Below, piece by piece: positions 37,858 through 49,627 of a stretch of 64,000 bases of DNA (position 1 is the first letter of the stretch; every line of letters begins with the position of its first letter). Origin of the DNA: Collybiopsis luxurians FD-317 M1 (Eukaryota > Basidiomycota > Agaricomycetes > Agaricales > Omphalotaceae). A model generated the notes under the pieces. It was not told where the DNA came from. It saw only the letters and a program-made list of their open reading frames with translations, and searched no databases. Made by a program: the position numbers and the translations under genes. The DNA lies in NCBI GenBank assembly GCA_000827265.1, contig KN834833.1, forward strand, positions 166,492 through 230,491, read 5' to 3'.

Positions 37858-38730
37858 TGACCACATCTCAGCTGGCAGAGATGACTGTCAACTCTCGGTG
37901 TGTTGACCACACCATTGCTTCCCCAATACATGAACATCTTCATTCATTCACTGTAACGTTCAATGCCACTCCTTCACCTATAAGTCATAGCTTGACTTGC
38001 AGCCACTGCCTGCCTCCACCTTCCAGTCCTGTTCTCACTTTACCAAGTCACCGCTTGAGTCGTGACCGCTCATCCACACCATCTCCACCCTCTCCCTCTT
38101 CTGGTTCCTTAGTTTCCTCTTGTGGTCCCATTCGCACTCGGTGCTCATCTCCTTGTGTTTGAAGAACTCCTGAACCTATGTCAGTGCCACCCCATCAGTA
38201 CTCAACCATCAATTTCTCCATTCCTGATGAGGAATCAACCAAAATTTCAAAACCTCCCAGTGAAGTTGGCCAACCTAACTGCAGTGGTTATAGCTTGCAG
38301 AAGTGCCTTGATTGGCCACCAGGCGTATTCAGGAAGGTTAAAGTGAGCTGACCTCTTTGTCTATTTGACATGAGAACGGGATGCTGAACCCCTCTTAGGG
38401 ACTCATTATGGACCTTGTTTTGGAAATCCTAGATGGTTCTCTTTGTTTCAGCAAGCAGCCAATTGATAAAATCAAGGAAATTTGCCAAAAGGCAAAGTGT
38501 TACTTCCTTGGCAGCAAGTTAGCCCCCATCTCATTGTGTTCTAGGTGCAAAATTGGTTTCCTTGGCTATCACACTACGATAATCAATGGGTTGTTGATGA
38601 TATGATTCGTATGCGGCTCAAGTATGAAATAGAGAGGAGCAAAAGGGCTAAGATTGCTCATGAGATGGAAGGAATATGTGCTTGTTCTTGTCAACTAATA
38701 GCGGCTGCCCAGGGGATACAAGGAATATAG
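37857..38730 (+). CDS. Uncharacterised agaricomycete-type protein (GYxLQ / LdW / WxxxDM motifs)
   Basis: An N-terminal Ser/Pro/His-rich part (37857-38160) is followed by NCSGYSLQKCLDWPPGVF (near 38280-38330), then FSKQPIDKIKEICQKAKCYF (38440-38510). After a TTCTAG acceptor at 38544 comes VQNWFPWLSHYDNQWVVDDM followed by a basic helix. The order 'sGYnLq..LgW ... FP.l..Y...W...D' is one I recall from multi-copy proteins next to transposons in mushroom genomes; no biochemical role is known to me. Exon joints between 38160 and 38210 and at about 38340-38400 are not settled. The basic helix and position suggest DNA-related function, which is inference. Confidence 0.4.
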
Positions 38731-39081
38731 AAGGATTTGCAGTAGCTACTGCATGTTTACAATTTTATACCCATGTTCTAACTCTTTCCATGAGCTTTAT
38801 TCATGAGTTACTCATTTATAATGCAGCGTGGCACCATTGCAGAACTGTTAGGAGAACATATCTAGTTACATGAGTGGGAACCTTCTACACAAGTAAGTAT
38901 AAAACTAAAACTGAAATGGCAAGTCCAAAAATTCCAGCTCCGCTTGAATTTTATATTCGGCCGGAGATCTGCTATGCTTTGACCGAGAGAGCCTTGTATC
39001 GCTTGGCCATCATGTTCTTTCTCTCTTTCTTTCGCTCATACTCATCGAAAAAAAAAACCAGAATAAATCATTCTAAGGGAC

Positions 39082-40875
39082 ATGCATTCCTCCATGGCAG
39101 GGGAATCTTATTTGGGTGCTGTTTACTGGCTCGATGGTCCAGACCCTATTTCACTTGCTGCTCTCCCTCAAAACTCAAGCGCTGGTGGCAAGGACCGTGG
39201 CCGACATGACTCGAACTACAGTCTGTCAGTCAACTCCGAACCTGAGCGGATCATTACTTCTCCCCCGTCTCCCTCCAAGGCAAGGTCTTGTGGTTCTCTC
39301 ACCCCTTCCAAGTTGGTGGAATTGAATCAAAGAGGTCAGAGGGCTGGAGTATATGCATATGGACCCAAAAGTGAACCCATCCCAGGCACAAATACCAAGA
39401 ATTCCAGCACCAGCCCTTCAATTGAGGTGGAGCCCGAGTGGGTCACCGACGAAATCAAAATTTTGTTTGCAGCCACCTATCGAAAACACGGCTTGGTCCA
39501 AGATAGGATCAAACTAAACAAGTTGTATGTGTTTTTTTTTCCCCGAAAATTTTCCTGAGAAATTACTTACACAGAACAGGGATGTTTACAATGTGCTGCT
39601 AAAGAAAAAGAGTGCCTTGCTCCCCCTTCAGCCTTACAATGCAAGAACTGCCTGTCGTATGTCAAATGCAGTTGGGTACCAGTCCTCAAGAGGTTGAGGG
39701 TCACAGAGATTATGAACATCAGTGACGAAAAGTATGAATGGCTGCTTAAATGGAACAAGAAGATTGCCAAAGAAGAGCTTTTGAAAGGAGTTGATCAACA
39801 AGAGCTTGCTTCCACTGAGTCCACTGTAGGACTTCTTTTTTTTTGTATCTTTGTTTTCACTGACTCATCTATCGATAGGAATCTGCTTGCAGCAGTGTCG
39901 GGGGCTCCTCGAAAGGGCATTCCGGCCCATCAAAATTGCTACAGGGAAAATCTTCAAAATGAGACCATATAGATCAGGCCTCTGAAATCCAGCATACCAA
40001 AAGCTCTCATGAAATTGCCTCTCGAGCTGGTTTCCAAGCGAACAATGCAGTACTCCAGGACTCTTCCTGCGAAGATCCTGTTTATGAATATTATCCATCG
40101 CCATACTTGTCTTCCAGCTCAGCTTTGCCCGTGTCATACATGCAAAGGGAAACTCGATTTTATTCTCCGCTGACCCCATATTACACTCCCTCGCCTTCGT
40201 ACTTGTTTGCCCCAACTCCCAAGTTACCTGTTGTTAAGCCTTCGATTAAAGATGTCCATGGTTGATATTACGAAGGCCGTACTCATTCTGTACCTACACA
40301 AAATCCCTATCGTAAGTGTTTCTCATTTTACAGACATTTACAGACACTGATACTGCTACGGATTAGCGCCTAGTTCATATTCTGTATCCTATGATCCACC
40401 GATGACTTCATTTGCTCAATCGTCACCTCCACGGACGGCGGGTTTGATTGTGAGAGCAGATGAAACTTTCATTGAATCAGAGAATGGCAGTTCTGGCAAA
40501 AATGTAGCTGAATTGCAGGTGTACCCTCCTCTGAATATCTCTCCTCCATCTGAGCTTGGCTATGTTTACCATTACGCCGCTACTCCAACCTCCTGTTATA
40601 ATACTCCAGACATGTCAGACACTTCACCTTCCACCTCTCAATATCATTATCCTGAGGAACCAAAAACTTCTTCTCCACAATTCCATAAATGGGGAGGACC
40701 GACGCACTTGTCTGTGTATACCAATAGGTCTCGCTATGCTGGTGGTTTTCAGAGGCAAATGACGAGGGAAAAGTTTGAGGAAATATATTATGATTTCGAC
40801 TATTCTGGAGGTTCCTTGCTGGCTCCCTCCTTGACGAGGGTGGCCAGAGAAACTGATGTGACTTATTTTATTTGA
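39082..40875 (+). pseudogene. Cys-rich putative DNA-binding protein with two in-frame TGA codons
   Basis: Exon 1 (39082-39523) encodes a Ser/Pro-rich region ending in a helix (EWVTDEIKILFAATYRKHGL). The next exon, from about 39575, has CLQCAAKEKECLAPPSALQC then KNCLSYVKC, a Cys pattern like the zinc-binding segment of many agaricomycete proteins, followed by a helical block. An intron ending CGATAG at 39879 leads to a long Ser/Tyr/Pro-rich frame to 40313 (GTAAGT), and a last exon (about 40377-40875) ends MTREKFEEIYYDFDYSGGSL. TGA at 39960 and at 40263 interrupt the same otherwise open frame. Function unknown; DNA binding is inferred from the Cys segment only. Confidence 0.5.
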
Positions 40876-41085
40876 CACTACAAATGCAGGCATCTTGAAG
40901 CTCCAGTATGCATTGAACAATTTATACAGATACTCATGATCATAGCTACTATTCAGTATATAGCAACAGAAGAATGATATTGTATATATCTTATCATACT
41001 CAACCACCTCTGGAATTAAAGAGCTTTCGAGGCGGAGCTTTCAAAGACGTATAAGTTTGTCAAGGTGCGCGCCCAATACGTGACA

Positions 41086-41190
41086 GAACACGTAGATGCA
41101 CATGAACTCGATTATAGCCACTCTTGCATTAGTGAATGCGTAGATGCACATGAACTCGATAGCCATTCCTTGCAACCATTCTTTGACTAT
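41086..41190 (+). repeat. Short direct repeat (two copies of gtagatgcacatgaactcga)
   Basis: The 20-mer occurs at 41092 and 41146, about 54 bp apart, within a plus frame encoding VDAHELD twice. Confidence 0.85.
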
Positions 41191-41524
41191 CGAATTAGAC
41201 AAGGCTTAGAAGGTACACCACAACAGAATACTACACCCTTCTTCTTTGTTTTCTTAAAATAACCATTTGAGATTAGTAAACTATAAGCCCTTGACCACCA
41301 TGGATTGTGATTTACCAATCTCAATCGCACTGCCTCTGAGCAAATATACTTCAAAAGAACAAGCATGTAACAGAAGTGTAAGCATTTATCCTACCCATTT
41401 TTGACTTCCAGAATTTAGTTATCTACAGCGCCTTATTCGAACAATACTTCACAAAGCATTTGAAGTTAGTAGCACAGGTTTAAATTGTATTTGGGAGATA
41501 GAACCGGTACCTCCTGCGCGTCTG

Positions 41525-42366
41525 ATGCTATTCTCTCAAAATGCTGAAGAATATGGACCAAGTATACCTGGGGCTCAATTAGACACTTCAGGGAAGTCAG
41601 TGAAGGATATGAAGGACTCTCCCTGGAATTGTACTCTCATCCTGAGATTAGCTCAAAAAGCTAAAGAATTAGAAGCTATGTCTGGAGACCTGCTCCAATA
41701 TGGTCATCCTATCGACTGGGAACTGCTTTTCAAACAACAGATCAATCGATACCTTTGGGACAGTCATCAGGCAAAACCAAGAATGGATGAGGCTCCTGAA
41801 CAGGCTAAAACCTGCTTTCAGCTATCTTATGCAGAAGCTTCAACAAGAAGCAGTCAAAGGTGTGCTCTGGAATACATAAGTTTATTAGTCTCAAGCGCCT
41901 TCTTTACAAAACAAAATTTAGCTGTCATCTCCAGAAATTTACTTCAAGGCAAGAAGTTGCGAGCATAATGCTTCAGCTTGCACGTTCTTCCAATGATCAG
42001 AAAGGGATTGAAGTTTGGTCTTACATCTTGCTATGCCTGGCTGAACTAACGCAAGACGGACTTTCGGATGAAGAGGATGACTTGGAAGGGAATGAACAGA
42101 TCAGGTTGGTAGCAGATCTAGACTTTCGGCACCCAGATTTGCATCTACTCTTCCAGAAGGTAGATCACACATGGTAGGAGCATTCTGATATCTTTAATAT
42201 GGCTGGGCAGAAGAGAATAAGAAGAGTGCTGGATTCTCAAATGGTAGCCTGCAAGCCTCCTCCAAACCTTTCGCCGGTTTTCTTTCGGCCAGAGTATCTT
42301 GCAGCCCAACAAGTAGCAGAAGTAAATTTGGGTAAAGAAGAGCGGCCAGTATCAAGGTGCACTTAA
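41525..42366 (+). pseudogene. Uncharacterised protein, paralogue of the C-terminal part of the gene at 42.6-43.5 kb
   Basis: The region 41860-42180 has WSYILLCLAELTQDGLSDEE and then FRHPDLHLLFQKVDHTW. The facing minus-strand gene has WEYRLLTLGHLGDGGMSEEE and FRHPSFTKLFQRVDATP in the same order. The frame continues past a TAG at 42175-42177 as GQKRIRRVLDSQM...FRPEYLAAQ to a stop at about 42366. The 5' part (41525-41860) is joined by a probable frameshift or intron. The 'dGMSdEE' signature belongs to a multi-copy agaricomycete family of unknown role. Exons upstream of 41525 were not found. Confidence 0.5.
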
Positions 42367-42571
42367 TTCTATCTTTTTTTCAATTCAGCTACTTATTCGA
42401 TTGCATTGCAGATTCCTTCAAGACATCTTTTGGATTACGTAGTATTACTGTTTAGGTAGACAGATATATTACAGTGTATTGTACAACTCTATCAGAAATT
42501 GGACTGACCGCTCACTGTTTTGTAAAACTCTATCAGAATCATCTAGATTAAGTTTCAGATTAAGTTAGGAT

Positions 42572-45500
42572 CTATGAATCGTTATCAAAACTGAATATAG
42601 GAAAACTATCAGAGCTCAACTCGAGATCAGCAATCTGATAGGGAGCAAGGCTGTGCAAGTACTCCCCTTGAAAAATGGTTTGAGAGAGCTTGGTAGGAGG
42701 GCCCCGAAAGGAAAATTCCTGAACGCATTGCCTCATCTTCCGAGGCTTTCCTTTTCGGTGGAAAACAGTTTCTTTAGCATCCGGCGTTGCATCTACTCTC
42801 TGGAAAAGCTTGGTGAATGATGGGTGCCTAAAGAATAAGTCTTTGATAACTTTGATCTTCTTCTTTTTCGCCCTTCCATGTTTCCGAACAACTTGAATGC
42901 CTTCTTCTTCTTCGGACATTCCCCCATCACCTAAATGTCCCAACGTGAGCAACCTGTACTCCCAGAATGATACACCCCTGGTATCACCTCGTTTCCGGCA
43001 AACTTCAATCATGATAGTGCAAATGTCGCATCTGTCCTTCCATTTCTGTGCATGACATAGGTTAGAAAAATCAGTGATAATGAAGAAAAGATGATTCATA
43101 CTTGATGAAGACTGAATGTCTCTGCATTCCTTTGAGTACCCTCGTGTGTTCATCTTCTAATCATTTGCATATTTGAGCTCTCGTCTCCCCTTCAAATTGC
43201 AGTTTAGCCTTGATAACTCTCAAGAAAATTTGGTACAAGTGTTCTCTCATTAGCTTTTTCTAATTGATTCTAGTTGGATTTGGCCCAAACCTATTGGGAT
43301 CCTGACAGTTTGCAACAATTTCAGCTGCAAGCTCAGCAAGAGCATGTATCAGAGCTTGATTCCATCCCGAATCCAACAGGTCATCTGTGTCAGTTCCGAC
43401 CTTGTCAAACCTAGTATTGACTAACTTGGGCCCATATTTGTTGGGATTGCAATAAAACTTTTGCAGTCATTTGGGGCTGGTGCCTCTCCTGGTGAAAGCT
43501 TCATTATTGTGCTCGACATGGAGAGCCTCTTGAATGATAAGCTGGCCAAGTTCCTATGAAGGGTATCAGATAGGAAATCCGAAATCCGATACAAATTAAG
43601 GACTGAGGTATACATGAAGTACTGACCAAAATTTGTCTTCGCGTTTCATTGTGATCCCACAATTCACAAAGAATCCCTTGTCGTGCATAGATGCATTGCA
43701 TTTCACTGTCATTATGCTCAACCTCTTCATCCGATGTCTCATCTGACTCGCTTTCAGAGCTCAATTCTTGATCATCATTGCCATCGGTGCCATCATCGCC
43801 ACTAAATAAACTGTCGCCTTCGGGAGCGGAACGTTCTCCAGTGGCTTGCTCTTTCCCCTTGCCAGAAGGCTCAGGATGCTCTCCAGTGGCTCGCTCTTTT
43901 CCCTTGCCAGATGGGACCCGCTCAGGATGCTCTCTGGTTGCTCCCTCATTCCCCTTGTCCTAGAAGTAGCATTCAGGCCCGAATTTGCTCAATGCTATTT
44001 TGAGTCTCCATACCTGTGAGCCTGCAACCTCAGGTCCCCAATGATCATTCCCTGCGTACGCCTACAAATAAAAGCCAGATTAATGAACGAACATGTCGAC
44101 ATGATCCAAGATACACACATAGACAGACTGCTTGTTCTTTTTCCAAAGCTTTCTAGTTTTTGGGTGTTGATTCAAGTGGGGTACCTAAAACAAATCTAGG
44201 AACACAAGTATTTACTCAACTCATCGCAAACCTTACCAACTCGGGACCAAGTTTGTAGCTGGGGTATTGCGCAGCAAAGGCTTTTTGAGCATCTTGAAGC
44301 GCGGCTGTTACATTTGCCCTGTTTAGGGTTTTTCTACTAGTGTTGAGTAGGTAATCTAGGCCAGCGGTCCTAGAGTAGTCTTCTTCTTCCTCGACCTCAA
44401 AAAGAGGAATAGAATGAGACTGCCCAGCGTCAGATGCTGAAGAACCAGTAGAGTGGTGAGTAAAATAGGGTAGACCACTTGTGGGTATGGATCCTGCTAT
44501 TCCAATGGCTGGAGTTGATATAGCTGGCCTCAGAAGTTGCAGAGAAGTTTGAAATGAAGACACATTTCTATTAAAAAGAGATTGACAGGAATCCTGCGCA
44601 GAATTGGCCTAGGAAAATTTCAATGCCAATGCGCACACCCAAGAAAGGATATTCTACTACCTTCATATCTTCGAGTGCCTTTTTCAGATGTTCAATCTCT
44701 ACCCGAGTGGATTGCCTTTTGGCCCTCAGACGTTCTATTTCGACTATCGCATTGTCAAGTTGCATGAGCGAGGTTGATCTTTGCTCATTACTAGCTATTA
44801 GTTTCTGTTTAAGATCATTGATTTGCGCAACGGTCGATTGATATTCTTGCTTGGATTGGCCAGCGGTCTGAAGATACTAAAGATAAAATATAATTTGGTC
44901 AACCAGAGACAAACGAACTTGAATGTGATGCTCAACTGCCGGGCGAGTGAGCTTTGTCTGAAAGATTTCTTCGCGTGCTTGCAGGAGATCTGCCTATAGA
45001 ATGAGAGAGTCCAAGGCCAGGCAATATTAAAGAGAGAGAGAGAGAGAGAGAGTACCTTGATATGCTCAAACAAGTCATTCAAAGTGTCGAATCAAGACTA
45101 TAAAACCAAGTCAAGCACTGAGCGACATGATGAAGTGCAAGATTACCTGAGAAACCCACTTCCCAATTGGTCCATTCGTCCTGAACAGAACAGTCTTGGA
45201 TTCCAATGCCTGATGCATTGTTAAAGCTTCCATCTGCTTCTTTGCAGAATGAACAGCAGTCTATAAGTGAGCCAATCACTTTCTAAAGATACAAGTACAG
45301 ACCTTTATATTGTGTATTTCTTTTTGTAAACCTTGCACTTCTTGTTCATGTTCAGCCCGGTCTGCTCAGATTCGACGATTAGCAGTTTCAAGATCTATCT
45401 TCTCTAGCTCAAAATCAAAGATTTGACCATGGAGTTCAAGATTCTCGGCATGATATACTTCAACCTGAAGCTCTGAATCTGATGATTTTTCTTTTTCTCT

Positions 45501-48500
45501 ACTGAGTTGAGCTTGAAGCTGTGGAATCTGATGTTGGCATTGACAAGTCTCGAGACTCGATGCATGCAATTTCTCTTCAAGATCTTGGATCTGGTCTTGA
45601 TATTGACTGTGGATGTCTTCGCTGGACACTTGTCCTGCAAGTTTGGAAACTCTAGATTCCAATGACTGTTGTAACTCCCTCTCTGAGGTTAAGTTGCGCT
45701 TTACATTGGCTAAAAGAATGTCCAGGGCCACCTTCGATGCCTATTTGGTAATTATGTTCCAAAGAATACATGTGCTCGATAACTGTGAATAGATACCTTG
45801 AGATCTTTGTGCTCCAACTTCAACTCAGTCGAATCCTTTTTCAGCATTTCTAGCAGATGCAGATCAACCGCATGTTCTTTCTGTAAAAGGTTTGAGTAAA
45901 GGTCTTACAGTCGCTGGGGCACACATACTCGGAGAGCATTAAAGTTGGTCTGATACTTAGCCTCTCCTTTTTGGCACTCTTTGAGCTTCACCTCCAGATT
46001 CCGCCACTCTTCTTCACTGCTTTTGTTTCCAAGTTCGGTGAGATGTTTCTGCAACTTTGTCTCTAGGTCTTTCTTCTCTGCAAGTAATTTCTGAGCGAGT
46101 CATGCATGTCAGAGCCTGGTTGCCTAAGTGCAAGACAGCGACTACCTGATTTTCCGCCTCCAGGTCTTGAAGCTTGGTGAGATCTTTGTGACGACGATTC
46201 TGTGGAGTAACTTAGCACTTGCAAGAACACCGAGGTTCCCAAGCTGACCCATACCTGCAGAGCATTGTATTCCACTTGCTCCTGGACCTTTTCCTGGTCG
46301 AAAGTCTGAAGCTTAGATTGCAAATCCTGGAGTTCTGCTTGCAGACATTGTAGCGAATCACTATCCTGCTTCTTCTGCTTTTCTAAACTGTCTATGGTGG
46401 CCATCAGCGCTGTCTCAGATGCCTTCTTTGTATCCAATAGTTTCTATCAACTCTCCATCAATCCGAATTTTATTTATTGAGAGAGCAAATCATACTTGGA
46501 GCTTATCATTCTCTGCCTTCTCATTTGCAAAATCTTCTTCCACTTTGCGCAAGACAGATTGACGATTGTTATGGTCGTTCTGAGCGCAGGTAAGTAGATG
46601 GCTAAAACACATAATGTTAACATACTACAAGAGCCTCGTATTTGCTTTGGGTAGCAAGTCTTTCAGAATGCAATGCTGACCGTTCATCTTCCAGTTCCTG
46701 GAGACAAGCCTGGTGTTTGGAACTAAGCTGCTGTTGAGACTTCCTCTCAGTCTCTAAGTCGTGCCGAACGCTAGCTAGAAGATTGTTCAATGCTGTCCTC
46801 AATTCCTGTTTTTTTGGCAAACTGTGTTTGAAAGAATATACGAGCCAATTGAACATTGACACAACATACCTTGATTTTTTCGTACTCCAACTTCAACTTG
46901 GTCGAGTCCTTTTTTAGCGTTTCTAGCAGAAACAGATCAACCGAATGCTGGTCCTGAGAAAGTTTGAGTAGTGCAGTCATACAGTTGCTGGGGCACACAT
47001 ACTTGGAGAGCAGCAAGGTTGGTCCAATACTGAGCCTCTCCTTCTTGGGATTGTTTGAGCTTCACCTCCAGACCCTGCACTTGAGCGGTAAGTTTCTCTC
47101 CACTGCTTTTACCTCCATGCTCAGCAAGACATTTCTGCAACTTCATCTCTAGGTTTTGGTTTTCTGCGAGTAATTTCTGGGCAAAATGTGCGTGTCAGGG
47201 TCTAGTTGCCAAAGTGTAAGATTATGCCTACCTCTTGTTCTGCCTTCAAGGCTTGGATTTGAGCAAAGTCTTTGCCATTACGGACCAGTGCAGCGAGTCT
47301 ATCGCAATCCAATCTCGACCACTCATCTTCAAGTTCCTGATAGTTGACATCAAGCTGCTGTCAAAATTCCTGCTCTGAGATCAAGTCGTGCTGAACGCTA
47401 GTTAAAAGATTGTTCATTGCCATCCTCAATGCCTGTTTTTTTGGCAAACTGTGTTCGAAAGAATATATATGCGGACCAAGTATTAACACACCATACCTTG
47501 AGCTTTGCGAGCTCTGACTTCAACTCGGTATAGTCCCCTTTCATTGTTTCTAGCAGAAGCGTATCAACCGCATTGGTCCGGTACTGCTCCTGGGCCTCTT
47601 CCTGGTCAAAAGTCTGAAGCTTGTATCGCAGATCCTGAAGTTGCATTTGAAGCTGTTGTAAGGAATCACTATCCTGCCTTTTCTGGTTTTCTAGACCAGC
47701 TATGGTGGCCCTCAATGCTGTCTCCGATGCATTCTTTGTATCTAGTACATCCTATAACTCTGTATCAGTCCTATTTTAACAACTGCAGATGATTTTTGAC
47801 TTTGAACTCAGAGTGAGCCATACCTTATACTGCATCTTGAGGGTTACCGCATCTTTTTTCAGTGTATCTAGTAAGAACAGATCAGCATGGGAATTTTCCT
47901 AGATCAGATCAGTGGGTTTCCACAAAAGCAGGAGTAGAAAGTAGAATCGCACTTGAAGAGTCTCGTATTGCACTTGCTGTTCTTTGTAACATTCTTCCAG
48001 TGAAACCAAGTTCGACTCTAACATCTGCTTCCCCTTCCATAGAGTGCAAAGTGTTGTGCCTCCAGGTGCCTGCTCCTAAGCGACAAATGATATCAATTGT
48101 GGACATGCTCTTGGGCATGTGGGAACTTACACTTAATTCCTGAACTTCAGTGCATAGTGCATTACGTTGCAACCGCAGTTTGTTATAGTTTCTGATATAC
48201 CAGTCTCGCTCTGCCTATATATATTATCTGAGTGTCTTTGTGATTGCATAGATGCACAGCCATACCTGAAGTTTGCTATATTCTGAGGCAGCTTGTGCAG
48301 ATGATTGGCGGTGTTTCTCAACCTCATCAGCTTTTTCAGCCTAGATGTAGTTTGTCAGTTTGAGGTCGCAAATGATTACTACATCTGCGCACCTTTAATA
48401 GAGCTAGCGTTTCTCTCAATTCGGAATTGATTTGACTGAGGAAGGGTAAATCCTTCAATGCTTTTGATGCTGCCTTGTCCAAAGACTTCTCTTTCTCTGC

Positions 48501-48890
48501 AACCTAGAATGATCAACAATGACATCCGCGATCTAATGCCCAGCTATAATTTGCACGCACCTTGATTGCAAATTGATGCTCCCAGCCATCTAGCTGCAAT
48601 TTCAGATCTTGGCAGTACCATTTTTGTTCTTCAAGTTTGTCCCAAAGGGAGTTAATGAGAGGCTGATTTTTGACTGCTTGAACCTTCTCTCAAACCCTTC
48701 CTTGAACCTTCTCCTGAACCATTTGATCTTCCATTTGCTCTTCCATCTGTGCAGATTGAGGATTAACGCAGGCAAAAATGCGATGTAATCAAATGTACCG
48801 CTTCATCTGCTTCATCCAAAGACCTTTTAACTGATGGTTGCATTGTAGAGCTGGCAAAGGACTGCAAGAAGTTTGCATCAAGTATATCCC
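42572..48890 (-). pseudogene. Large multi-exon coiled-coil protein with a 'GMSEEE' C-terminal region
   Basis: From about 48890 down to 44570, a series of exons separated by ~45-65 bp introns encodes continuous heptad-type coiled coil (for example LEDERSALHSERLATQSKYE and ELQDLQSKLQTFDQEKVQEQ). It then passes to a Ser-rich block (44563-44216), AFAAQYPSYKLGPELV, NDHWGPEVAG, a repeated GEHPE/GKGKE charged region (43760-43960), and an acidic stretch. After an intron comes LGQLIIQEALHVEHNNEAF and NKYGPKLVNTRFDKVG, then the part with SFWEYRLLTLGHLGDGGMSE, ending 42572. In-frame stops: TGA 48690, 47361, 45366, 43467; TAG 43260. Whether this is one gene or two neighbours is not certain; frames and introns are compatible with one. 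A structural or chromatin role is possible, but not shown. Confidence 0.5.
45031..45052 (+). repeat. (AG)11 microsatellite in an intron
   Basis: On the minus strand it forms the pyrimidine run directly after a GTACTC donor of the coiled-coil gene. Confidence 0.95.
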
Positions 48891-48899
48891 AATTACCCA

Positions 48900-49439
48900 A
48901 ACTGCAGACCTACTTCATGATCCATGCCTGTAAGCTGTCTCAATGTGCCTGGAAATAGTAAAACAGAAAGTGGCAATGAGTGGCTCAGGTGTGGAATTGA
49001 AAAAGAATACAATGATTCATTCACTCGGATCTGTATTAATGAAACAAAGGTGGCATTTTCGAGCCCAAACCCCAAGGTGTGAGCTCATTATTCATTGGAA
49101 CATGAGACATTGATGTAGATTGTTCCCCACTTGATATTCCTAGGCTGTTGGGAGAAATCCAGTCAGCAGCTGTCTGCCCAGACGATAGAACTTCAGGAAA
49201 GCATGGACGATCCTTAAACCTTTTCTCCTTCGAGCTTATTTCATGCCATTTATATCCTCAAGCTATTATTCAATGCGTTATTTTCGAGCCCTACCGATTG
49301 ATTAGTTTGTTCTCATTATTCTGCAGCAGAACGTACTGACTGCAGGCAATATTTTGTCTACATCAATTATGAGGAAGTGGGAAGGTACAGTAATTTGTTG
49401 ACGCTGCTACCACTTGCACGCCTACCTGCCCACTGCATT
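48900..49439. other. No supported gene
   Basis: Flank upstream of the coiled-coil gene; short frames without motifs. Confidence 0.35.
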
Positions 49440-49560
49440 GCACTGATTCAGCAGTAGGAGGTTCCAGATGAAGAGGCCAGAAAGTGTTCACATGCGGGAT
49501 GCTGGGTCATAACGCCTCACGTGGCGCGATTCTGCACTCAAAAAGGAAATTAGTTCATGG
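49440..49560 (+). repeat. Single arm of the CACGTG repeat (relic 2)
   Basis: ggaggttccagatgaag, gttcacatgcgggatg, gggtcataac, gcgattctgcactc and aaaaaggaaa occur in the arm order; the inverted arm is missing. The flank gcctacctgcccactg matches the outer flank of the copies at 51.6 and 58.5 kb. Confidence 0.75.
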
Positions 49561-49627
49561 CGCTCCAGTGCTTTCCACATACAATATAATAAGAGATATA
49601 ATTAGGATTTAAGAAAATTTGTTCTTT

